This document shows, one piece after another, positions 22,427 through 30,672 of a stretch of DNA of 30,810 nucleotides. How positions within the stretch are numbered: position 1 is the stretch's first letter; every line of letters starts with the position of its first letter. Both the position numbers and the translations under genes were made by a program. The stretch spans positions 1 through 30,810 of the forward strand of contig NW_027018401.1 in NCBI RefSeq assembly GCF_032854445.1, read 5' to 3'. A model generated the notes under the pieces. The model did not search any database. It saw only the letters and a program-made list of their open reading frames with translations, and was not told the DNA's origin. This DNA is from Liolophura sinensis (Eukaryota; Mollusca; Polyplacophora; Chitonida; Chitonidae).

Positions 22427-22976
22427 ATGTGCCCTTCGGTAGCCCAGACAACGTCAAATCTTTGGGCCAAGCCCATTTAACTCACCCAGCAGTTGTCTTA
22501 CTTCTAAGTCGAAGACAAACTCAATGTCTTTATCTACATGTAGAAAAACCACACCATTTGTATATAAAAAAAACACAAGGTACTTGATACAGTCCGCTGT
22601 AAAAAGTACAATTGAACACTGACCCACATCAATAAGGTGCCAAAAGATGCGCAATTGGGCCAGGCATCTCCAGCTGTTGAAAAATTGCAAACTTCCTTGG
22701 TTTCCATGGAGTAAGAGCCGTTGCTGGGCACGTGATCTTGACATCAATGATTATTCATTTGTGGCTACAGCCAAAAGTATTGGTCGGAGAGCAACGCGGT
22801 TTGCACCATTCGATTTCTCGTCAAAAAATACGTCGGATTAGCCTCTTACCAGCAGCATTGGAACAGTTTTTCTACTTTTGGATTTTTGCCTGGTCTTTTT
22901 GCGAATTGAAATCGGCTACATTAACTATGTACAATCGCGACTGGTCATTACTATATTCAACGTTTCATTATAAGTT
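22427..22976 (+). repeat. Satellite monomer U42 (type IIIb)
   Basis: Has GACAACGTC at its start, then GCAAACTTCC and CAACGTTTCATT, the latter two repeated in U45. Confidence 0.95.
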
Positions 22977-23526
22977 ATGTGCCCTTCGGTAGCCCAGACG
23001 ACGTCAAATCTTTGGGCCAAGCCCATTCAACTCACCCAGCAGTTGTCTTACTTCTAAGTCGAAGACAAACTCAATGTCTTTATCTACATGTAGAAAAACC
23101 ACACCATTTGTATATAAAAAAAACACAAGGTACTTGATACAGTCCGCTGTAAAAAGTACAATTGAACACTGACCCACATCAATAAGGTGCCAAAAGATGC
23201 GCAATTGGGCCAGGCATCTCCAGCTGTTGAAAAATTGCAAATTTCCTTGGTTTCCATGGAGTAAGAGCCGTTGCTGGGCACGTGATCTTGACATCAATGA
23301 TTATTCATTTGTGGCTACAGCCAAAAGTATTGGTCGGAGAGCAACGCGGTTTGCACCATTCGATTTCTCGTCAAAAAATACGTCGGATTAGCCTCTTACC
23401 AGCAGCATTGGAACAGTTTTTCCACTTTTGGATTTTTGCCTGGTCTTTTTGCGAATTGAAATCGGCTACATTAACTATGTACAATCGCGACTGGTCATTA
23501 CTATATTCAACTTTTCATTATAAGTT
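22977..23526 (+). repeat. Satellite monomer U43 (type IIIb)
   Basis: Has GCCCATTCAACTC, repeated in U46, and the TGGTCTTTTTGCG tail. Confidence 0.95.
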
Positions 23527-24076
23527 ATGTGCCCTTCGGTAGCCCAGACGACGTCAAATCTTTGGGCCAAGCCCATTTAACTCACCCAGCAAATGTCTTA
23601 CTTCTAAGTCGAAGACAAACTCAATGTCTTTATCTACATGTAGAAAAACCACACCATTTGTATATAAAAAAAACACAAGGTACTTGATACAGTCCGCTGT
23701 AAAAAGTACAATTGAACACTGACCCACATCAATAAGGTGCCAAAAGATGCGCAATTGGGCCAGGCATCTCCAGCTGTTGAAAAATTGCAAATTTCCTTGG
23801 TTTCCATGGAGTAAGAGCCGTTGCTGGGCACGTGATCTTGACATCAATGATTATTCATTTGTGGCTACAGCCAAAAGTATTGGTCGGAGAGCAACGCGGT
23901 TTGCACCATTCGATTTCTCGTCAAAAAATACGTCGGATTAGCCTCTTACCAGCAGCATTGGAACAGTTTTTCCACTTTTGGATTTTTGCCTGGTCTTTTT
24001 GCGAATTGAAATCGGCTACATTAACTATGTACAATCGCGACTGGTCATTACTATATTCAACTTTTCATTATAAGTT
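23527..24076 (+). repeat. Satellite monomer U44 (type IIIa)
   Basis: Consensus type IIIa with TTTTTCCAC and the TGGTCTTTTTGCG tail; I saw no private change. Confidence 0.95.
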
Positions 24077-24626
24077 ATGTGCCCTTCGGTAGCCCAGACG
24101 ACGTCAAATCTTTGGGCCAAGCCCATTTAACTCACCCAGCAGTTGTTTTACTTCTAAGTCGAAGACAAACTCAATGTCTTTATCTACATGTAGAAAAACC
24201 ACACCATTTGTATATAAAAAAAACACAAGGTACTTGATACAGTCCGCTGTAAAAAGTACAATTGAACACTGACCCACATCAATAAGGTGCCAAAAGATGC
24301 GCAATTGGGCCAGGCATCTCCAGCTGTTGAAAAATTGCAAACTTCCTTGGTTTCCATGGAGTAAGAGCCGTTGCTGGGCACGTGATCTTGACATCAATGA
24401 TTATTCATTTGTGGCTACAGCCAAAAGTATTGGTCGGAGAGCAACGCGGTTTGCACCATTCGATTTCTCGTCAAAAAATACGTCGGATTAGCCTCTTACC
24501 AGCAGCATTGGAACAGTTTTTCTACTTTTGGATTTTTGCCTGGTCTTTTTGCGAATTGAAATCGGCTACATTAACTATGTACAATCGCGACTGGTCATTA
24601 CTATATTCAACGTTTCATTATAAGTT
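24077..24626 (+). repeat. Satellite monomer U45 (type IIIb)
   Basis: Copy of U42 (GCAAACTTCC, CAACGTTTCATT), but with GACGACGTC intact and private AGTTGTTTTAC, which breaks the hairpin stem. Confidence 0.95.
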
Positions 24627-25176
24627 ATGTGCCCTTCGGTAGCCCAGACGACGTCAAATCTTTGGGCCAAGCCCATTCAACTCACCCAGCAGTTGTCTTA
24701 CTTCTAAGTCGAAGACAAACTCAATGTCTTTATCTACATGTAGAAAAACCACACCATTTGTATATAAAAAAAACACAAGGTACTTGATACAGTCCGCTGT
24801 AAAAAGTACAATTGAACACTGACCCACATCAATAAGGTGCCAAAAGATGCGCAATTGGGCCAGGCATCTCCAGCTGTTGAAAATTTGCAAATTTCCTTGG
24901 TTTCCATGGAGTAAGAGCCGTTGCTGGGCACGTGATATTGACATCAATGATTATTCATTTGTGGCTACAGCCAAAAGTATTGGTCGGAGAGCAACGCGGT
25001 TTGCACCATTCGATTTCTCGTCAAAAAATACGTCGGATTAGCCTCTTACCAGCAGCATTGGAACAGTTTTTCCACTTTTGGATTTTTGCCTGGTATTTTT
25101 TCTAATTGAAATCGGCTACATTAACTATGTACAATCGCGACTGGTCATTACTATATTCAACTTTTCATTATAAGTT
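24627..25176 (+). repeat. Satellite monomer U46 (type IIIb)
   Basis: Shares GCCCATTCAACTC with U43. Also has GAAAATTTGC (shared with U52 and U55) and private GTGATATTGAC. Tail: TGGTATTTTTTCTAATTG. Confidence 0.95.
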
Positions 25177-25726
25177 ATGTGCCCTTCGGTAGCCCAGACG
25201 ACGTCAAATCTTTGGGCCAAGCCCATTTAACTCACCCAGCAAATGTCTTACTTCTAAGTCGAAGACAAACTCAATGTCTTTATCTACATGTAGAAAAACC
25301 ACACCATTTGTATATAAAAAAAACACAAGGTACTTGATACAGTCCGCTGTAAAAAGTACAATTGAACACTGACCCACATCAATAAGGTGCCAAAAGATGC
25401 GCAATTGGGCCAGGCATCTCCAGCTGTTGAAAAATTGCAAATTTCCTTGGTTTCCATGGAGTAAGAGCCGTTGCTGGGCACGTGATCTTGACATCAATGA
25501 TTATTCATTTGTGGCTACAGCCAAAAGTATTGGTCGGAGAGCAACGTGGTTTGCACCATTCGATTTCTCGTCAAAAAATACGTCGGATTAGCCTCTTACC
25601 AGCAGCATTGGAACAGTTTTTCTACTTTTGGATTTTTGCTTGGTCTTTTTGCGAATTGAAATCGGCTACATTAACTATGTACAATCGCGACTGGTCATTA
25701 CTATATTCAACTTTTCATTATAAGTT
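25177..25726 (+). repeat. Satellite monomer U47 (type IIIa)
   Basis: Has AACGTGGTTTG and TTTTTCTAC, like U50 and U54. Private change: TTTGCTTGGTC. Confidence 0.95.
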
Positions 25727-26276
25727 ATGTGCCCTTCGGTAGCCCAGACGACGTCAAATCTTTGGGCCAAGCCCATTTAACACACCCAGCAGTTGTCTTA
25801 CTTCTAAGTCGAAGACAAACTCAATGTCTTTATCTACATGTAGAAAAACCACACCATTTGTATATAAAAAAAACACAAGGTACTTGATACAGTCCGCTGT
25901 AAAAAGTACAATTGAACACTGACCCACATCAATAAGGTGCCAAAAGATGCGCAATTGGGCCAGGCATCTCCAGCTGTTGAAAAATTGCAAATTTCCTTGG
26001 TTTCCATGGAGTAAGAGCCGTTGCCGGGCACGTGATCTTGATATCAATGATTATTCATTTGTGGCTACAGCCAAAAGTATTAGTCGGAGAGCAACGCGGT
26101 TTGCACCATTCGATTTCTCGTCAAAAGATACGTCGGATTAGCCTCTTACCAGCAGCATTGGAACAGTTTTTCCACTTTTGGATTTTTGCCTGGTATTTTT
26201 TCTAATTGAAATCGGCTACATTAACTATGTACAATCGCGACTGGTCATTACTATATTCAACTTTTCATTATAAGTT
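25727..26276 (+). repeat. Satellite monomer U48 (type IIIb)
   Basis: Has TTGCCGGGCACG and ATTAGTCGG, shared with adjacent U49, plus CAAAAGATACG. Private changes are TTAACACACCC and TTGATATCAATG. Confidence 0.95.
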
Positions 26277-26826
26277 ATGTGCCCTTCGGTAGCCCAGACG
26301 ACGTCAAATCTTTGGGCCAAGCCCATTTAACTCACCCAGCAAATGTCTTACTTCTAAGTCGAAGACAAACTCAATGTCTTTATCTACATGTAGAAAAACA
26401 ACACCATTTGTATATAAAAAAAACACAAGGTACTTGATACAGTCCGCTGTAAAAAGTACAATTGAACACTGACCCACATCAATAAGGTGCCAAAAGATGC
26501 GCAATTGGGCCAGGCATCTCCAGCTGTTGAAAAATTGCAAATTTCCTTGGTTTCCATGGAGTAAGAGCCGTTGCCGGGCACGTGATCTTGATAAAAATGA
26601 TTATTCATTTGTGGCTACAGCCAAAAGTATTAGTCGGAGAGCAACGCGGTTTGCACCATTCGATTTCTCGTCAAAAAATACGTCGGATTAGCCTCTTACC
26701 AGCAGCATTGGAACAGTTTTTCCACTTTTGGATTTTTGCCTGGTATTTTTTCTAATTGAAATCGGCTACATTAACTATGTACAATCGCGACTGGTCATTA
26801 CTATATTCAACTTTTCATTATAAGTT
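26277..26826 (+). repeat. Satellite monomer U49 (type IIIa)
   Basis: Has TTGCCGGGCACG and ATTAGTCGG like U48. Private changes are AAAACAACACC and TTGATAAAAATG. Confidence 0.95.
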
Positions 26827-26848
26827 ATGTGCCCTTCGGTAGCCCAGA

Positions 26849-26856
26849 CGACGTCA
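26849..26856 (+). promoter_or_regulatory. Near-CRE site CGACGTCA (one per monomer; U50 shown)
   Basis: Seven of eight bases match the bZIP/CREB palindrome TGACGTCA, at unit positions 23-30. It is present in nearly all monomers, absent from U18 by deletion, and broken to CAACGTCA in U36, U40 and U42. A regulatory role is only a motif-level guess. Confidence 0.25.
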
Positions 26857-26893
26857 AATCTTTGGGCCAAGCCCATTTAACTCACCCAGCAAA

Positions 26894-26917
26894 TGTCTTA
26901 CTTCTAAGTCGAAGACA
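26894..26917 (+). other. Imperfect hairpin, one per monomer (U50 shown)
   Basis: TGTCTTACTT pairs with AAGT-CG-AAGACA around a 2-base CT centre, giving 10 bp with a 2-base bulge. It sits at unit positions 68-91 and is conserved in nearly all units. It is missing in U18, weakened in U45 (GTTTTAC) and altered in U53 and U56 (GCAGACC). Confidence 0.6.
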
Positions 26918-26932
26918 AACTCAATGTCTTTA

Positions 26933-26944
26933 TCTACATGTAGA
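26933..26944. other. Perfect 12-bp palindrome TCTACATGTAGA, one per monomer (U50 shown)
   Basis: At unit positions 107-118, 15 bp after the hairpin. I saw no monomer in which it is changed, including U6 and U11, which are mutated immediately beside it (GTAGATAAACC). It could bind a dimeric protein or extrude; function unknown. Confidence 0.6.
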
Positions 26945-26960
26945 AAAACCACACCATTTG

Positions 26961-26973
26961 TATATAAAAAAAA
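26961..26973 (+). promoter_or_regulatory. TATA-like A-rich tract, one per monomer (U50 shown)
   Basis: TATATAAAAAAAA is a textbook-like TATA sequence followed by an A run. Type I units have GTGTATAAA instead. The A run is 7, 8 or 9 long across units. On the minus strand it is a T8 run, which would also act as an RNA polymerase III stop. No transcript evidence is available. Confidence 0.3.
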
Positions 26974-27128
26974 CACAAGGTACTTGATACAGTCCGCTGT
27001 AAAAAGTACAATTGAACACTGACCCACATCAATAAGGTGCCAAAAGATGCGCAATTGGGCCAGGCATCTCCAGCTGTTGAAAAATTGCAAATTTCCTTGG
27101 TTTCCATGGAGTAAGAGCCGTTGCTGGG

Positions 27129-27134
27129 CACGTG
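27129..27134. promoter_or_regulatory. CACGTG E-box/G-box, one per monomer (U50 shown)
   Basis: A palindromic CACGTG at unit positions 303-308 appears intact in every complete monomer. bHLH and bZIP proteins bind this core in eukaryotes (known), but binding here is inference. Confidence 0.3.
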
Positions 27135-27266
27135 ATCTTGACATCAATGATTATTCATTTGTGGCTACAGCCAAAAGTATTGGTCGGAGAGCAACGTGGT
27201 TTGCACCATTCGATTTCTCGTCAAAAAATACGTCGGATTAGCCTCTTACCAGCAGCATTGGAACAG

Positions 27267-27300
27267 TTTTTCTACTTTTGGATTTTTGCCTGGTCTTTTT
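27267..27300 (+). other. Cluster of short T-tracts, one per monomer (U50 shown)
   Basis: Runs of 5, 4, 5 and 5 Ts lie at unit positions 441-474, with centres about 8-13 bp apart (mean near 10). Helically phased A/T tracts can bend DNA, as in many satellites. The phasing here is loose. Confidence 0.35.
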
Positions 27301-27376
27301 GCGAATTGAAATCGGCTACATTAACTATGTACAATCGCGACTGGTCATTACTATATTCAACTTTTCATTATAAGTT

Positions 27377-27926
27377 ATGTGCCCTTCGGTAGCCCAGACG
27401 ACGTCAAATCTTTGGGCCAAGCCCATTTAACTCACCCAGCAGTTGTCTTACTTCTAAGTCGAAGACAAACTCAATGTCTTTATCTACATGTAGAAAAACC
27501 ACACCATTTGTATATAAAAAAAACACAAGGTACTTGATACAGTCCGCTGTAAAAAGTACAATTGAACACTGACCCACATCAATAAGGTGCCAAAAGATGC
27601 GTAATTGGGCCAGGCATCTCCAGCTGTTGAAAAATTGCAAATTTCCTTGGTTTCCATGGAGTAAGAGCCGTTGCTGGGCACGTGATCTTGACATCAATGA
27701 TTATTCATTTGTGGCTACAGCCAAAAGTATTGGTCGGAGAGCAACGTGGTTTGCACCATTCGATTTCTCGTCAAAAAATACGTCGGATTAGCCTCTTACC
27801 AGCAGCATTGGAACAGTTTTTCTACTTTTGGATTTTTGCCTGGTCTTTTTGCGAATTGAAATCGGCTACATTAACTATGTACAATCGCGACTGGTCATTA
27901 CTATATTCAACTTTTCATTATAAGTT
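27377..27926 (+). repeat. Satellite monomer U51 (type IIIb)
   Basis: Has GATGCGTAATTGG, shared with U52 and U55, and AACGTGGTTTG. Confidence 0.95.
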
Positions 27927-28476
27927 ATGTGCCCTTCGGTAGCCCAGACGACGTCAAATCTTTGGGCCAAGCCCATTTAACTCACCCAGCAAATGTCTTA
28001 CTTCTAAGTCGAAGACAAACTCAATGTCTTTATCTACATGTAGAAAAACCACACCATTTGTATATAAAAAAAACACAAGGTACTTGATACAGTCCGCTGT
28101 AAAAAGTACAATTGAACACTGACCCACATCAATAAGGTGCCAAAAGATGCGTAATTGGGCCAGGCATCTCCAGCTGTTGAAAATTTGCAAATTTCCTTGG
28201 TTTCCATGGAGTAAGAGCCGTTGCTGGGCACGTGATCTTGACATCAATGATTATTCATTTGTGGCTACAGCCAAAAGTATTGGTTGGAGAGCAACGCGGT
28301 TTGCACCATTCGATTTCTCGTCAAAAGATACGTCGGATTAGCCTCTTACCAGCAGCATTGGAACAGTTTTTCTACTTTTGGATTTTTGCCTGGTCTTTTT
28401 GCGAATTGAAATCGGCTACATTAACTATGTACAATCGCGACTGGTCATTACTATATTCAACTTTTCATTATAAGTT
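27927..28476 (+). repeat. Satellite monomer U52 (type IIIa, duplication copy 1)
   Basis: Has GATGCGTAATTGG, GAAAATTTGC, TTGGTTGGAGAGC and CAAAAGATACG, all four repeated in U55. Confidence 0.95.
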
Positions 28477-29026
28477 ATGTGCCCTTCGGTAGCCCAGACG
28501 ACGTCAAATCTTTGGGCCAAGCCCATTTAACTCACCCAGCAGTTGTCTTACTTCTAAGTCGCAGACCAACTCAATGTCTTTATCTACATGTAGAAAAACC
28601 ACACCATTTGTATATAAAAAAAACACAAGGTACTTGATACAGTCCGCTGTAAAAAGTACAATTGAACACTGACCCACATCAATAAGGTGCCAAAAGATGC
28701 GCAATTGGGCCAGGCATCTCCAGCTGTTGAAAAATTGCAAATTTCCTTGGTTTCCATGGAGTAAGAGCCGTTGCTGGGCACGTGATCTTGACATCAATGA
28801 TTATTCATTTGTGGCTACAGCCAAAAGTATTGGTCGGAGAGCAACGCGGTTTGCACCATTCGATTTCTCGTCAAAAAATACGTCGGATTAGCCTCTTACC
28901 AGCAGCATTGGAACAGTTTTTCTACTTTTGGATTTTTGCCTGGTATTTTTTCTAATTGAAATCGGCTACATTAACTATGTACAATCGCGACTGGTCATTA
29001 CTATATTCAACTTTTCATTATAAGTT
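28477..29026 (+). repeat. Satellite monomer U53 (type IIIb, duplication copy 1)
   Basis: Has GTCGCAGACCAAC, repeated only in U56; it changes the right arm of the hairpin. Tail: TGGTATTTTTTCTAATTG. Confidence 0.95.
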
Positions 29027-29576
29027 ATGTGCCCTTCGGTAGCCCAGACGACGTCAAATCTTTGGGCCAAGCCCATTTAACTCACCCAGCAAATGTCTTA
29101 CTTCTAAGTCGAAGACAAACTCAATGTCTTTATCTACATGTAGAAAAACCACACCATTTGTATATAAAAAAAACACAAGGTACTTGATACAGTCCGCTGT
29201 AAAAAGTACAATTGAACACTGACCCACATCAATAAGGTGCCAAAAGATGCGCAATTGGGCCAGGCATCTCCAGCTGTTGAAAAATTGCAAATTTCCTTGG
29301 TTTCCATGGAGTAAGAGCCGTTGCTGGGCACGTGATCTTGACATCAATGATTATTCATTTGTGGCTACAGCCAAAAGTATTGGTCGGAGAGCAACGTGGT
29401 TTGCACCATTCGATTTCTCGTCAAAAAATACGTCGGATTAGCCTCTTACCAGCAGCATTGGAACAGTTTTTCTACTTTTGGATTTTTGCCTGGTCTTTTT
29501 GCGAATTGAAATCGGCTACATTAACTATGTACAATCGCGACTGGTCATTACTATATTCAACTTTTCATTATAAGTT
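29027..29576 (+). repeat. Satellite monomer U54 (type IIIa)
   Basis: Matches U50 by eye over the whole unit (AACGTGG, TTTTTCTAC, GCG tail). Confidence 0.95.
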
Positions 29577-30126
29577 ATGTGCCCTTCGGTAGCCCAGACG
29601 ACGTCAAATCTTTGGGCCAAGCCCATTTAACTCACCCAGCAAATGTCTTACTTCTAAGTCGAAGACAAACTCAATGTCTTTATCTACATGTAGAAAAACC
29701 ACACCATTTGTATATAAAAAAAACACAAGGTACTTGATACAGTCCGCTGTAAAAAGTACAATTGAACACTGACCCACATCAATAAGGTGCCAAAAGATGC
29801 GTAATTGGGCCAGGCATCTCCAGCTGTTGAAAATTTGCAAATTTCCTTGGTTTCCATGGAGTAAGAGCCGTTGCTGGGCACGTGATCTTGACATCAATGA
29901 TTATTCATTTGTGGCTACAGCCAAAAGTATTGGTTGGAGAGCAACGCGGTTTGCACCATTCGATTTCTCGTCAAAAGATACGTCGGATTAGCCTCTTACC
30001 AGCAGCATTGGAACAGTTTTTCTACTTTTGGATTTTTGCCTGGTCTTTTTGCGAATTGAAATCGGCTACATTAACTATGTACAATCGCGACTGGTCATTA
30101 CTATATTCAACTTTTCATTATAAGTT
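29577..30126 (+). repeat. Satellite monomer U55 (type IIIa, duplication copy 2)
   Basis: Matches U52 with all four of its private markers. Confidence 0.95.
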
Positions 30127-30672
30127 ATGTGCCCTTCGGTAGCCCAGACGACGTCAAATCTTTGGGCCAAGCCCATTTAACTCACCCAGCAGTTGTCTTA
30201 CTTCTAAGTCGCAGACCAACTCAATGTCTTTATCTACATGTAGAAAAACCACACCATTTGTATATAAAAAAAACACAAGGTACTTGATACAGTCCGCTGT
30301 AAAAAGTACAATTGAACACTGACCACATCAATAAGGTGCCAAAAGATGCGCAATTGGGCCAGGCATCTCCAGCTGTTGAAAAATTGCAAATTTCTTGGTT
30401 TCCATGGAGTAAGAGCCGTTGCCGGGCACGTGATCTTGACATCAATGATTATTCATTTGTGGCTACAGCCAAAAGTATTGGTCGGAGAGCAACGCGGTTT
30501 GCACCATTCGATTTCTCGTCAAAAATACGTCGGATTAGCCTCTTACCAGCAGCATTGGAACAGTTTTTCTACTTTTGGATTTTTGCCTGGTATTTTTCTA
30601 ATTGAAATCGGCTACATTAACTATGTACAATCGCGACTGGTCATTACTATATTCAACTTTTCATTATAAGTT
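30127..30672 (+). repeat. Satellite monomer U56 (type IIIb, duplication copy 2)
   Basis: Has GTCGCAGACCAAC like U53, plus TTGCCGGGCACG like U48 and U49. It is 546 bp because of four one-base losses in short runs (GACCACATC, ATTTCTTGG, CAAAAATACG, TATTTTTCTAATTG). Confidence 0.94.

Larger units (their letters stand above)
22427..25176 (+). repeat. Three-monomer step: U42-U43 repeated as U45-U46
   Basis: GCAAACTTCC, CAACGTTTCATT and GCCCATTCAACTC recur in order, 1,650 bp apart. The 5' end of U42 (GACAACG) is not carried over to U45. Confidence 0.88.
26827..27376 (+). repeat. Satellite monomer U50 (type IIIa, reference copy)
   Basis: Used here as the reference unit: 550 bp, 40.5% GC by hand count, 18 CpG. 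Has AACGTGGTTTG and TTTTTCTAC. U54 looks identical by eye. Confidence 0.95.
26827..30672 (+). repeat. Duplication: U50 repeated as U54, U52-U53 repeated as U55-U56
   Basis: U54 matches U50 (step 2,200), and U55-U56 match U52-U53 (step 1,650). The second block therefore lacks an equivalent of U51. This fits a multi-unit duplication followed by loss of one monomer. Confidence 0.85.

Noticed and set aside
26854-27147. Minus-strand 97-codon frame (and its overlapping 65-codon frame) as a gene
   Set aside because: It has no recognisable domain, mostly residue-changing variation between units, frameshifts from A-run length, and another open frame overlapping on the same strand. It behaves like neutral repeat DNA.
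26842-27215. RNA polymerase III A-box/B-box pair (TAGCCCAGACG and ATTCGATTTC)
   Set aside because: The A-box match is partial and the B-box match weak. They are more than 350 bp apart in one unit, far beyond the usual spacing.
27047-27392. Plus-strand 64- and 86-codon frames in each unit
   Set aside because: They overlap each other and the minus-strand frames, vary freely, and single-base losses (as at 6997) join or break them. No known family is recognised.
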